This document shows positions 36,286-48,740 of a stretch of 64,000 nt of DNA, one piece after another. The notes below the pieces were generated by a model. The model was not told where the DNA came from, searched no databases, and saw nothing but the letters and a program-made list of their open reading frames with translations. The translations under genes were made by a program, and so were the position numbers. Source of the stretch: Parasponia andersonii (Eukaryota > Streptophyta > Magnoliopsida > Rosales > Cannabaceae); NCBI GenBank assembly GCA_002914805.1, contig JXTB01000019.1, positions 968,583-1,032,582 of the forward strand. The letters run 5' to 3'. The stretch's first letter is position 1. Every line of letters begins with the position of its first letter.

Positions 36286-37570
36286 TTTCACCCATAAGAA
36301 TATAAAACCTAATATACGTAAATACATAGAGGCAAATAAAATTCTCTCTCTCTCTCTCTCTGTTTTTTTTTTTTTTTTTGACAAAACACCTAATTCAGGC
36401 AGCTAGTTATAATTTGTACGAAAAGTCTAAATAATAAAAAATTGTTCGTCGGTTTATTTTTTAAAGTGATGTGTAAATTTAATATTGGGTAAACAGGATA
36501 CAAGATAAGAAAAGTAAACAAATAACCTAAGTCCGCAAATACATATATTCTCAAAACATTTTTATCACCAACCACTATCACTGAAGCTTTTCTAATCAGT
36601 AATTAAAAAGCGTAACAATTTTGGAAATCATTCATACCTCCCTCAAATTCACATGAACTTTACAATAGCACAATAAATTTCAGAAGTTTCAGAATTACAC
36701 CATCGTATGCTTAACAACGTAAACTTCACGTGTTAAACTCACACCATGTATTACAGCATAAGCTATATATATACACTATAAGCTATATGTAAAGCTCATG
36801 ATTTCTTCGATTTTTTTTAGGTCCAAGTCCAACAACTAGGACTGAATTTGAGGCCCATGACATGGACTTGGGTAGGTGTAACTTGGGCCCAAATTTTTCT
36901 TCTTCTTTGTTTTCGGTCCAAGTCCAACAACCAGGACTGAACTTGAGGCCCACGAAATTTCTTCTCAGCACCCTACACATGTCAGCCTCCAAGTCTGATC
37001 AGAGCACCACAGCAGCACAACAGCATGTATTTTGGTGGCTGGCGGCGAGATTCGTCCGGTCGTGGGGTGAGGTCGCGGGCTAGCAGGCAAGCTACGGCTT
37101 GAAGGAGACGGTGGACATTTCTGGGTAAGTGTACAGTGACCACTCTCTACCCTTTTTTTTTTTTTTAAAAATGAAGATGGAAAGATTTTTATGAACTAAT
37201 TGCAATGACATTTGTCGAAGGGAAATTTCCTATATATATATATATATAAATATAATTATAGTTACTTTAAATGGTACCTAACTTTAATTACAGTTTGATT
37301 ATTTTAAGTGTTAGCCTTTCATTATTTTTCGAAATGGAATTTTAGGTCCAACAAGCTATATGGAGGCGTTTTGCAAATATATAGTTTGTTCATGAGGCTT
37401 GAGAATTCGCGACGAATCAATGTAAGTCGTCGAGTAACATTTTACCACTAAACCGTGGAACCATATATGAATGCGTTGATTATAGTCGTGAGGTTTAAAC
37501 AAATACATCAAATGATGTAACAAGTACGTACTTGCCAAGTAACAATACAACATTTAAACTGTTCTCAACC
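36286..37570. other. Spacer with a short tandem duplication
   Basis: A block of about 40 bp, GGTCCAAGTCCAACAACYAG plus ACTGAAYTTGAGGCCCAYGA, occurs twice, near 36820-36860 and 36916-36955. A (CT)n run lies at about 36341-36361 and a (TA)n run near 37230-37247. The GC-rich patch at about 36985-37090 has no recognisable product. The stretch also holds the 3' flank of the sugar transporter. Confidence 0.5.
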
Positions 37571-39769
37571 TTAATGAGAATTCCCCCGCCGGGAACGTAC
37601 TTGCTCTTTAACAAACCGACCCCAGTACCAATGCCGCTCCCAGACAGCAATCATGGAGTCCAAAGGGATCCCTTTGGTCTCCGGCAAGAAAAGCGCGATG
37701 AAAACAGTCATGGAGGCGATCCAACCAGCGTAGAATAGGAAGGTGCCATACTTGAAGTGGCAGAGCATTGTCAAGAAGGTTTGGGACAACACGAAGGTGG
37801 TCCCGAAGTTGACAGCAACGCTGATGCTTTGGCCGGTAGTTCGAATTTTCATGGGAAAGATTTCGCTAGGGATGAGCCAGCTTAAAGGACCCCATGACCA
37901 TCCGAAACCAGCAGCGTAGATGCACATTAACACTAGTACTAAAATGGCGTACCCCTTGGTAATGTGCTTGGTCCCAGAAACACCGGTCGTAGCTGCTAGC
38001 ACGCCAGCCACCGCAACCTATTTTAGGAGGTTCACAAAACTAATTCAATCACACATACTGTTCTATAGTAAGGTGACCATGGTTAACATGATTGAGTAAG
38101 GACATTTTTTGCGCGCTTATCATGATCATTACTAGTGTCACTACCTAGCGATATTAGTAAGCACGAATTGCCTAGGATTAACTAATTCTGAAATATAATT
38201 TATAGTTGACATATGTATATTCTAGAACTCATATTATCTCTATCACTAATTGATGCATTACTATATATGGAGCAATATTATAAAACTATATATCATATGG
38301 AAAAATATAGTCCTAATTATGTCCTGCTATATATGTATCTTTCTACGAATGGCACAGTTGCTTACATATTTTACAATCACCAAAAAACTAATACTTAGCA
38401 TACAAACTAATTTTTTTAAGCCAACTAATCAGGAAAATTATAATACCAGTGACTGAAGTATAGAATATTAATAATTTAGATACGCATACCTGACAGACAA
38501 ACATTTGGATGCCTCCAAGAATGAACAAAAACCTCCGACCATACCGATCAACCACAAACGTTGACACGAGGATTGAGCCAAGATTGACCAAACCAAGTAT
38601 GATGGCTGCGATCAAAGCCGAGTCGTTTCCGAATCCAACGGACTGAAAGAGGACAGGTGCGTAAAACGCAATGATGTTGATCCCAGTCACTTGCTGAAAG
38701 AAGGGTATCCCAATCGCCATCACCAGGTGAGGACGGTACCGCCTCTCGAATATCGTCAGGAACGGCTCTCGGTTGGCGGCTTTCGCCACTTCGCTGCACT
38801 TGACCAGCTCCGCCAGCTCAGCCTCCACGTCAGCATCTTTACCTCGGGCTTTGAGCAGCGACTGCTTGGCTTGAGCTAGCTTCCCGCGCTCGACCAAGCT
38901 GCTCGGCGTGTCAGAGATCATGAGGGCGCCGGCTGTCATTATTGCCGCCGGAGCCATGGCGAGGCCGAGCGAGAGACGCCAGCCCCAGCTGTGACTGGCT
39001 GTCCCGTAGTTTATACAGTTGGCTGCCACCACGCCGATTCCGATGAAAAATTGAAAGCCTGTGTTGAATGCTCCACGCCATTTCGGGGGTGCCACTTCCG
39101 AGAGGTAGACTGGAGTCGCCTACAGATTGACATATTAATAACTAATGTTGAAAAAAGAAAAATTTAAAAGAAAAAATGAAGTGACGGAGATCTCATGAAA
39201 AAATGACACGATGAAGCAATGTTATTATGAACACCAACATCATAATAATGTCACAGTCTATATAAACTAGGTGATGGTGATTCTAATTGATATATTAAGT
39301 CTTTAATGACAGATCCATAATTTTATTCTAAATAGGAAATGAATGTAAACAATAAATTAATGAGGCATAATAGAAACAATACTAACAAATGTATAGGAAA
39401 AATATGTGAGTGTGGGAAAAATGTGGGTATATTAGAGAAAATAAAAGAAATTGTGGGCTAAACTAAATATTCAAAAAATTTGAGTGGGGCACCTGTCTCT
39501 ACTAGACCTCATATAGGTCCGTCACTGGTTACACATGATTCCATCTGAAGTATAATTATAATTAGATAATAACAGAGGTAGATAATAGTGGGTACAATAT
39601 AGTGTCCCACAGTGTTACGCACGAATTTCAACAAAGACATGTTATGTTATGAACTAATGACTTTATATGAGGTAATACTTATTATAAGTGGATCGATTCA
39701 TAATGCTAATTTTGGCACCCACAAATTATATGGTATACGGAATATACACTCCTAGTCTTAGTCATTGAT

Positions 39770-39805
<36 letters not shown>

Positions 39806-42800
39806 TTTCCAAATCTAGGCCACAGATGTAATCTCTTTGCAAGACTGGTCTCGTGGATGATCTGGTTAATATAAGTCACATTTTAACTAACACAATATCA
39901 AATAAATGTGACGGTTAAAACGTAGACAGAATTAGTTTTTTCAAAGAGACTACTTTCGTGCTCTTAATCTAAAATATATTTTTTTTCAACCTATCTATAG
40001 GTATTTTTTTTTAACTGTTGGATCATAATCTAATGGTTATAATAATTTGAGTAATTAGAAAATAATAATAATAATAAATACTTATTATTTAATTTTTTTT
40101 TCACTCTCCAACTTTTAACACAAAAAATGGGCATAATAATTTTTAATTGGGCAAAATAATACCTACAGGTAAATAAAAAATATACAAGGATCGGTGATTT
40201 ACAAACTAATTGCAATTGTTAAGCCATGGTCTCATGTCTCTTAATTCGGAGAATATGCGTTAAGAGATGTTAGTCCGAGCAAATTAATAGTTAAGACTTA
40301 CTTGATTAGTGAAACCAACGCCAAATCCGAGCAAAATACGACCCAGTATGAGCATAGCAATATTTGCAGCACCACCATTAATGGCGGCTCCAGCAAGGAA
40401 GGTGCAACCACCCAACACCATGGTATTCCGGCGGCCCAACACTGCAGTGAGGCGGCTGGCAACCAAGGATGCAGCTAAGCCAGCTATGTAGAGTGAAGAC
40501 GTGAATGCTGTTAAGGCCTGGCTATCGTACATGCAGTATATGTTTGTTTTGGCTTCCGCTGCCTTCCTTAGTATAGATGGGAAGAATTTCTTCAGAAATG
40601 GTACCATGGTTGTCACACCTCCTGAAACATTTTATAAACGTACGTTTAAACGCATATATTTGTTACGTACCCATGCAATTAAAGGAAAGTTTTGCCAATT
40701 AATGAGTAAGCTTAAACAAAAGTTATTAATGTGTTTGATTGTGTCGTTATGGTTAAGAATGTCCGTCAAATTAATAACACACTACTTTGAATTCAATCGG
40801 ACTCTTCTTTCATTTTGTTTTTAACGAAGTAAAATTTTATGGAAGGCAAACCACCCTAGTTTATGTTGATTCAAGCTGTTCTTATTCCTAGGGGGAGGAC
40901 ATTTAATTAGTTAGTAAACGCTACATATATTGAGAAACTTCGCAACAAATTAAGGGGCAACCAAAGCAATTAAACACTAGGAAGGAGAAGCTGGCTTAAG
41001 GCCCGCTACGTTTGGGAAAAGGAGACCACTAGGAGCATTAGTGCACAAAAATGACTTTTCTATGACTATTTTCTATAATGAGTCTTCTAAGAGTCTAAGG
41101 CTAGTAAAACCTTTTGACCTCTTTTTAGACCATTTTGATCTGTTTTTATAAATTTTTGTAAAAAAGAAAAGAGGTCAAAACTTTTTTACTAGTCTGAAAA
41201 AAAAAAATCAATGTAGTGGAGTTCTAAAAGGTGCATTTTAATCAAAATTTCTCCTAGCGAAGTCCATTTCCCATTGCGATTCATAGACAAGAGTACTGGA
41301 CAATACCCCCAAAAAAAATTGACACAGTTCAGGAAGCCCAAAGTTTGGATTTGATATTGTGGCTGGGGCAAGCTTTGGATTTCTAATGAATCAACAATCC
41401 TTCCTTCCTTTTATGCTCTTATCTTATGTCTCACTGGTTCACATATAATCTCTAATAGGCATTTTAATACATAACAAATTATTATTTGAGTTCATGTATC
41501 AAAGGGTGAGATATAGGAGTATAAAAAAACGTATTGCTAGCACTTCATCGGCTAGAGATTAGTTAGGTTCGTTAAATTAGTTATAAGTTGTTATGTTAAG
41601 TGAGTCATGGGTCATTATTTAATTAACGATTGATGTAATTAGTTGCAGTTAATAGTTCGTCATAGCTTAACAATATTTTCTAACTATATTAAAAATTTAC
41701 CTGAATTTGAAATTGACAAAGGGAATTAGTAAAAATATCACGCACCATTGCGTGGCACGTAAGTTTTTCTTACAAACTGACCACATCCACGTGCACCTTC
41801 CATCTAATTGAAGTATCAATAATTAAGCTAAATAGGGTTTACATATGTAGCTAAAGACATTGCTTATTCTGGAGCAAGAGTATATGGTGTCGAGTGATTA
41901 TAATGGTTTTTGGTGTCGTTTGATTAACACTAACCTTGGGTTAACCCATCATTTATTTATTTATTTTAAAAAATAGCATGGTTTATGGCTACCTAGTCCT
42001 TTGGGGAAATGGAATAAATAATAATTAAAATAAAAAATAATTTATCAGTTCGGGATTCGAGGGTCTCTATTGGAGATGTTGAATGTTAAGTTTGTGAATT
42101 CAGATAGGTCAAAACGACCTAACATTCAATGGAGCTGTTAGTATTGATTTGTCATTTTATGCGTACGTAGTTGTCTTTTCCTCGTACGACAAACAAAACG
42201 AATTTTACGGAGGATTGTATCGTAGGAAAGGCCACTCGCTACCAGACTTCCATAATAGGGAAACCTATTAGGGTAAGGAACTCAATTCTCCTACGATAAA
42301 ATTTTGACCTGTGACTATGGACGAAGACTGCATTTTGATCTGGCCGTATTGTATAGCGCCACGCACGCTCGACTTTTCAACTTTTTGATTTAATTAACGA
42401 AGTTGCTAACTCGGCCCATCCAATAAGTCAAGAGGAGCAAAATCAATATCATCACTCTTATTAATTAAATTAAATTAATGCTTGTGAGTGCTATAAATAG
42501 TGTTGTTTCGATGGTTCTTTTTTATATATTTAAATTGCTCTCTTTGTCAAGTACTCTTTAGGTTGTAACTTTTTTTAACTTCGATTTTTTTTTGGGGGGC
42601 GTTAAAGATAACGGATAGATCACACGGGTCCAATCATCATAAATACCAAATAATTTTTCAATTTAATGTTCTTTCATTTGTTTTTCCCCTAGAAATGATG
42701 AGGTAAAGTATGGGGCTGGTAGAGTTGGTGTTTCAACAAATCATTGACTAGAGTTAGAATTATTTTGTTGTGTAGCGTATGGTGGACCAAGGTTTTTGTT

Positions 42801-43245
42801 TTTGTTCTAAACCTTTTCTCCAAAAAAAAGTCTCTCCATTAAATTCTTTTTTAATAAAATGTATATTAAATGCTCCATTTCCATGGAAGCTCTATACACG
42901 AGTTGTAAAATTTTATTTATTAATTTTTGTTATGTTCTCGATTAATAGTTCTTCAATTATTTGATATTTCTAGGAACTAATTGTTGGACATATACAAAGT
43001 TTCAGTACTTCAAAAATAAAAAATAAAAAAAAAATATTGTGCGTACAGATCACTAAATTTTAAAGTAACTCTTCTGATTTAGGAAAATAGAGCCAGAAAG
43101 AAAATGGATTACCTGAAATTCCGATGTCATAGCCAAAAATGAGGCCACTGGACGCAGCGACGATGCACGTAATCACCACTGACGCCGTTATCTTGCTGTT
43201 TAAACCGATGACGGGTCCGTCAACGGCGAAAGATCCTGCCGCCAT
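37571..43245 (-). CDS. STP5: Sugar transport protein, STP hexose/proton symporter (STP5-like)
   Basis: Four exons on the minus strand (43113-43245, 40302-40621, 38490-39119, 37571-38017) join in frame to 509 residues, the usual STP length. Family marks are [14 protein letters not shown] at the first helix, LGRR after TM2, [35 protein letters not shown] (sugar binding), [19 protein letters not shown] and PETKG. The Cys in TNIYCMYDS and in TMLCHFKYG correspond to the pair forming the extracellular lid disulfide in STP10. STPs import monosaccharides from the apoplast using the proton gradient. The N-terminus, FAVDG...[16 protein letters not shown], resembles Arabidopsis STP5, whose own transport activity is poorly documented. 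Introns 1 and 2 are long (2.5 and 1.2 kb) and each carries a MITE. No lesion was seen. Confidence 0.92.
39976..40195 (+). repeat. MITE-like element, ATAGGTA family (copy c), in STP intron 2
   Basis: The unit begins near CAACCTATCTATAGGTA, holds TGTTGGATCATAATCTAATG, ATAATTTGAGTAATTAGA and TTTTAATTGGGCAAAATAAT, and closes with ACCTACAGGTA. The same blocks occur in order at 16917-17105. It lies wholly inside the intron and leaves the exons untouched. Confidence 0.6.
41405..41549. repeat. MITE copy in STP intron 1
   Basis: TCTCACTGGTTCACATATAA, CATAACAAATTATTATTTGA and GTATTGCTAGCACTTC correspond to blocks of the tandem MITE units at 626-998. The left end is poorly preserved. It lies inside intron 1 of the sugar transporter. 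Confidence 0.5.
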
Positions 43246-44439
43246 TTTCTGGCTTCTTGGCCTACTTTTTTTTGGGGGCCAAACTGAATCCCTACTTGGT
43301 TCAACTCCAGAAAAGCAATAAACGTTCTAGCTAGCTTTTAAGTTCAAACTCGCCTAGCACTGTCTCTGTCTTTATGTTAACAGTGTGTACCCGACCCTCT
43401 TTTAAATGTTAGTGGATCAACATATACATTTAAATGCAAAATAAATAAATAAATCAAGTTGGGTCTCGAGAGTTTACCCAACTACTCGAATAGAAAATTA
43501 AGTAACATAAAATACAAAATATCACATGGAGTACTATTCTCCATCTACCAATATGGATATACAACCACTCCGAGCCTAGCTTAGCGTGTATAGTTTACAT
43601 TTTTATGATTTTATTATTTTTCCCATAAGAACCGTATTTATGCATAGTTAATTACCAAGCAACTTTTCCTTTTTCCAATCTTTATAGTTTTCTCAAAGTT
43701 GAGCTGTGACACACACACACACACACACACTAATAACTCATGACAAAGTAGAAACTATGAATCCAATATTGAAAAAAAGAGTACAAATATGAAAAAACCA
43801 ATTTAGTTTCATGAAGACTTTCTTATCTACGATACGTAGTTTTGTTACCCCCCCCATAAAAAAGTTAAATTAAAAAGAAGTATGAACTAGGATACATACA
43901 TCATTATTTGTTGTATATTATATAGGAGATGCAGTCGTACTATAGATCCGACACACTATAAAGTACAGGAGCAAATAAGCTCTTAGTCAGTATACGATAG
44001 CTCTGATAATATTAAAAGAGCTCTTTTCATGATTGATGTCAAAATTACCTCAAATACTTGGTTAAAAAAAAAAAAAATGCATTCATATTTATTATTTAGG
44101 CGTTTAGGAATTTGGAAGTCCATTAGTCAGAAGTCGATTAGTCCAAGTAAGCAACTAAATGTCCAGATAACTGTCAGTCAAAGGAAGACTGGTTGTTGGC
44201 CATGAGGACAACGCCCACCTGTCATTCCCATTTTGTGGGTTCCAACTTCCAAATCGGATGTAATGTTACGTGGTGCAGCCACTTTTAATGTTACATGGTG
44301 CATGCGACAGCTTTGAATATACGAGTGGCTGTGTGTGCTAAGTGTTGAATGAATTACTTTAGCCTAGATACTGAAAAGTAAAAGAAAAATAAGATGAAAA
44401 AAAATAATAATAATCTGATATCTTTTAAGAGGAATGGAT
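43246..44439. other. Upstream region of the sugar transporter and spacer
   Basis: This is the presumed promoter region of the minus-strand transporter. A (CA)n run lies at about 43710-43729. No TATA box could be assigned with confidence and no gene is seen. Confidence 0.5.
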
Positions 44440-44915
44440 GTTAAAAGGGAAATACCATTTTATCCCAAGGTCCATTCTAACCAATTAAGCATACTTGATA
44501 TTCCTTTCGACAGGGAGATTATTTCTCCCATTCCATTGAGTTTGGTTAATGAGGAGGAATCCCACTTTTGGCATTATGAGACTAAAAGGTGAATATACTG
44601 TAAAGAAAGGATATAAGTTGCTGATGGAACAAACATTTTTTTGTGTTCCACCTCATGCTCAAGCTCTCTTAACAAATGGTGGAATCGGATTTGGAGTACT
44701 CATGTTCCTCCTAAGATTAGGGTGTTCATTTGGAAGGTGTTTTATGGTGCTTTACCTTCTTGCAGTAACGTCCTTATTAGAAGAAAATTGACGGTCAATC
44801 CGGGTTGCGCTCGTTGTGGAATTATGGAAGCTTTTTATCTCATGCTTGTGCGTTCTCAAAAGTTGTTTGGAGGAAAACTGGTTATTAGAAGTTTGGTTAA
44901 TGATGCTAATAGTCT
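44440..44915 (+). mobile_element. LINE ORF2 fragment (zf-RVT region)
   Basis: Plus-strand translation in two frames gives SILDIPFDREIISPIPL and HFWHYETK, then GEYTVKKGYKLLME, then NKWWNRIWSTHVPPKIRVF and IWKVFYGALPSCSNVLIRRK followed by CARCG. This is the zf-RVT region near the C-terminus of plant L1-type ORF2. At least one frame change separates the GYKLLME part from the WNRIWSTHVPPKI part, so the copy is dead. It stops abruptly near 44915 at the first of two 20-bp direct repeats. Confidence 0.8.
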
Positions 44916-46156
44916 AAAAGTACCCACGAGCAGAGGACGAGCAAGGCAACCCTTTATAGGAAACATGTTATTTGTTCTGAAAATCCTACACCTATTAGAT
45001 GAACATGATAGATCTCGCATGCGGGATATGCTTAGGCAAGCAGATTTGGCCCCCTCAGGACGAACATGTTCATAACTGTCATGGCTATAAAGATTCCGAT
45101 AAGTAGAAGTGTTACTAGACTCAAAACAAGCAGTCATTAGAACCCGGGCACAACAATATCACAAATCTCCTTGCAAAAATCCGGATGAGCTGATTTAAAA
45201 ACAGTATCGAAAACCCAGCTAACATCATGTAAATAATCGTCAGGGACTGTCAACCAACGATAGGCCCAAGTAATTGTCCACCCAAAACTGGGACGAGTGT
45301 GTTCACCAATGATCCAAACAGACTCCTCCAGCAGGGCCAAGTAATGTCTCATGAGAGCAGGCCAAATGCAATTTGTTTTGACTAGCTAAATGCAGTATAA
45401 AATTGAAAGTTGAAACAAAACAGGTGAATTAATGATGAGCATAACCCGCATAGCTGTGTTGTAATATTTTCCGAAAATGGTACATGCTAAATTGAGCTAT
45501 TGTGCCTATTGTTATGTTTGAGTTTGTAAAGAAGAAGAGGAATCAAAAAGCGGTTATGAAAGCAGGGTCAGAATACAAAAAAAATAGAAGAGCAGTGTCA
45601 TGGGAAATAGTATCGATATGACTAGGTACTGGGGCCTATATCTGTATATCTGGAAGCAATGTTTGAGAAATGCAATTCATGTCAATGAATCATATTCATT
45701 GATCAATAGGAAAATGTAATCTAAAATCCAATGCACGTTAAAAAGAATATCTGCAAAAAATGCTTCAAATAATTAAGTTAGTTTCATTCCTTGACGTGCT
45801 GCTCCATTTATACAGAGACGCTAGTGGATATGCTAATAGATTAGCTTCTCTTCGAGCTTTTGACAGAGAAAGGAATGGTAGTTTTTCGTTTCTCATTCTT
45901 TAATTCCTTTCTAAATAGCGACTGTAAGTTTTGCCCTTTTTACACATTTAGTGAGGTTGGAATATGAGTTCTTTACCAGAGTGACCACTTAAAATTAAGG
46001 TTGATAAGACTACTGAATTGCTCATTTGCTCTTAAGATATTGAGGTACCATTAAGGTTGATAAGACTACTGCCCCACTCTCTTTTCTTGATTTGCTTTAA
46101 AGCAGTGTACCAGTCTAAGGTCTACATTTGAGTTTAGGTTAATGATGCTAATAGTC
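44895..46156. repeat. 20-bp direct repeats flanking a 1.2-kb segment
   Basis: GGTTAATGATGCTAATAGTC occurs exactly at 44895-44914 and again at 46137-46156, both preceded by a GTTT. The first copy is inside the LINE fragment. The 1222 bp between them begin where LINE similarity ends and include the unidentified minus-strand frame at 45137-45414. The arrangement looks like a target duplication around an insertion, although 20 bp is long and no poly-A tail is visible at either inner edge. Confidence 0.55.
45137..45414 (-). other. Unidentified open frame, possible host-gene exon fragment
   Basis: On the minus strand a frame open through about 45390 ends at 45137, with Met at 45352 giving 71 residues. 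It is rich in Trp and aromatic residues (ESVWIIGEHTRPSFGW, ITWAYRWLTVPDDY, HDVSWVFDTVFKSAHPDF, CKEICDIVVPGF) and is not low-complexity, which is unlike the random frames around it. I do not recognise the family. It lies between the 20-bp direct repeats next to a LINE piece, so it may be a captured or retrocopied exon fragment. A second minus-strand frame just below (44856-45137) starts at the end of this one and could be a continuation of the same source or chance. Confidence 0.3.
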
Positions 46157-46353
46157 AAGAGCAAGAACCCAACACAGGTCTAAACCATTCTACCTAATAA
46201 GATCTTTAAAGGCATTTAAAAAAGGACAGACTATAAAAGCAACCAAGACACTAAATTATCATGCTGAGAAACCCTCAAAAGCATTAAGATACAACAAATA
46301 TTATTTCATTACGAATAAATCAACAACAATGGAGTAGCTACTAGTTGATAGTC
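46157..46353. other. 3' flank of serine decarboxylase
   Basis: Short spacer that includes the probable 3' untranslated region of the minus-strand gene. Nothing else is seen. Confidence 0.4.
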
Positions 46354-48560
46354 CTAACACTTGTGGAGCTTGCAAGCACAACTCTCAGCTCCTATCTCAG
46401 CAGCAATACAAGGAGGCTGGATTTTCTCATCTTGATACCAAGTTGAACGTTTTTCAACTAATTCATTTAAGAAAACATCAAGCTTCTCAATGGTCACATT
46501 GGGCATCACCACGACATGGGCTATGTTTCCTTGGCAAGCCAACTGCCACCTACGAACAAACTCTTCGTCAAGAGGCCGCTCAAACACGACTGTGCTACTG
46601 AGCTCGTTCAGCATGGCGCTAATGCCGGCATCACGTAGCCGGTCCTTCAAGTAATGAGCATTTCTAAGGCACTTCTGGACTTCTTTCTGGAATCCCTTGT
46701 AACCTTTCCTGTTCAGGGTGTACCAGAGGAAAATAGGGGCATGGCCATTCCGGCTTCCCATGATTGTGGCATCCCTGGAGGCAAGGTACTCAACATTCCT
46801 TGAAAGGACATTAATGTGCTCTAGCCTTGTTATCTGAACACCACAAGGCATCGGACACCCCACAAATTTGTGGCCAGAGACACTCACACTTCCAATTGGC
46901 TTCTTGAAAGAAACCTTTGGTGCCTGCTTACCAGAGAACAGAAAAAAGATCTAGAACTTAATTTAAGTGTAGATAACAGTTTATTGTAGAACGTAACATA
47001 ATACGTAAGGAAACATAATTCAGAGTCTCAGAAAAGCTATTTTCGGACAGAACAAAACACCAGACAACGGTCATAAACAGGTTCACGGTTCTACAAAAGC
47101 AGGGAAATCATTAATATAACAAGCTTCGTCATAGTGGAGTCCGGACGGACAACTAAAGGTAAGTCGAGACGTTTAAGTCCATTCTTCTGCTATTAAGGAG
47201 ACAGGACAGAAAACCGTATATGTTTGTGATATACCACAATATGAAAGACAATACGGACTATAGCAAACACCATATCCTGTTGGTATTACCGTATTACTAT
47301 GACTTACTCGTTTGACAAAAGGCATCATGAGCCCAAAGAGAGCTCCATCACAATGGATGTAGAACCGATCATGCGAAAACCCGCTTTCTTCAAGGGATTT
47401 TATCACAAGATCAAGGTCATCAACAGCTCCTTTAACAGTTGTTCCTGCAGTATTGAGTGACTCTTCCAATCAAGTAACCGAAAAGGAAAGGGAAACGAAT
47501 AACAAAACAAAAAGAAGAAGCTTTTCTTAGGTGAATGTACAAGACAGTGTTGAGAAATACCTATATTCACATTTATAATGGCTGGCTTATCCTTGTTGGC
47601 AAGGAGTTTATCCTTGAAATCCATACAATCAATCTCACCAGAGACAAGGGTAGCAACCTTAACACATTCCATTCTATACATTCTAGCTGCCTTGAACACA
47701 GAATAATGGGACTCTTTAGATGCATACAAAATTCCATCCGGAAAAACTTCTCTCCTGCATAAATTGGTTGTTCCAAAATTTTGTTTGTAAGTGTTAATGG
47801 ACTGTAGAAAACATCACAACCCAGAGCCAGAAATCCCACAAAATATATAGTGTATATGTCTTAAAAACAAGGTACTAACCCAACTAAAATCCCATGTAGA
47901 TTTCCTTCTGTACCACAATTTGTGATGTAACCCCAGTAGTCATCCTTCTCTATCTCCCACAAACGAGCAAACCAATCCAAAACACCAACTTCAAACTGCC
48001 TTGAATGGACGCCATAGTTGCTCTCAATGAATGGATCCCCAAGATTGTTGATGGAGAAATGCTGCAATTGCCCAAGTGCTCCATAATCAAAGTCCAAATT
48101 ATAAGGATACCCTGTTTAAAACAAAACACATAAACAGCACCAAAATCTCAGATACAAAACGCATTGTCGTTTCAAATCTCAAATGTCGTTTCTCGAAAAA
48201 GGACAATTGTTTACCCAAATGGTACTTGGTCCTCTCTACGAGGGTCTTTCTGTATCGAGCCAAAACGCTAGCCATAAACGCATCTTTATCGCCCGTGACC
48301 TCGTCGTTGGCCTCCGGCTCCGTCACGGCGAGGCACGTGGTGTGCACGTTCCGGCCGAGGACGATCTCCCTCTTCTTCTCCTCAGCCTCATTACCATCAT
48401 CATAGTCTGCGTGATCTCCGCTGTTGGATAGAACCAATGGAGGAAGAGGCTCTGGAACCACAGCCGTCGGATCGAAATCCTCCGGCATGATCTTCACCGC
48501 CGCCGCCACATTTTCGAAGTCGGAGAATGGTGATTTCAAGAGTTCCGAGCTTCCAACCAT
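46354..48560 (-). CDS. SDC: Serine decarboxylase (PLP-dependent, group II)
   Basis: Five coding exons on the minus strand (48215-48560, 47880-48111, 47561-47754, 47308-47444, 46354-46923) join in frame to 492 residues; Arabidopsis SDC1 has 482. It converts L-serine to ethanolamine, the precursor of phosphatidylethanolamine and choline. Seen motifs are NCGTEGN (phosphate contacts), [15 protein letters not shown] with His209 stacking on the cofactor, FYIHCDGA with Asp290 for the pyridine nitrogen, and [15 protein letters not shown] with the PLP-binding Lys322. The first 100 residues are acidic and variable, as in the plant enzyme. The annotation 'histidine decarboxylase-like' is often used for this family, but plant members act on serine. 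The Arabidopsis gene (AT1G43710) sits beside VIP1, as here in expanded form. No defect was seen. Confidence 0.95.
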
Positions 48561-48740
48561 GGCTTCTCTGCAAAAAAAAAAAATAATAATAATAATAGTA
48601 ATAATAATAATTAACTAATTAACAAAAATGGGAAATGGAGAAGAGAGGATTGAGATTTTCGGACCTTGGTTGATTGGTAGAGAGAGAGAGAGAGAGGGAG
48701 ATGCAAGAGGCTTAGGGTTCCATTTATAGTAGAGTTCCCT
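48561..48740 (-). promoter_or_regulatory. Leader, possible 5'-UTR intron and TATA box of serine decarboxylase
   Basis: On the minus strand ACTATAAATG at 48721-48730 is a good TATA box. A (GA)n run at 48679-48697, read as CT on the coding strand, lies in the leader. TTTTGCAG ends just 7 bases before the ATG and CCAAG/GTCCG lies at about 48664, so a leader intron of about 97 bp (48568-48664) is possible. The intron is inferred from these sites only. Confidence 0.45.

Noticed and set aside
44856-45137. Hydrophobic third-frame reading (LLVLSLVTLLLIGIFIA-like) on the minus strand
   Set aside because: It looks like a membrane helix, but another frame of the same bases is equally open and neither has a known relative. 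I could not choose, so it is not called as a gene.
47173-47839. Overlapping frames within serine decarboxylase introns
   Set aside because: They are read-through of exons 3 and 4 into introns. The GT-AG borders give an uninterrupted family-length protein.
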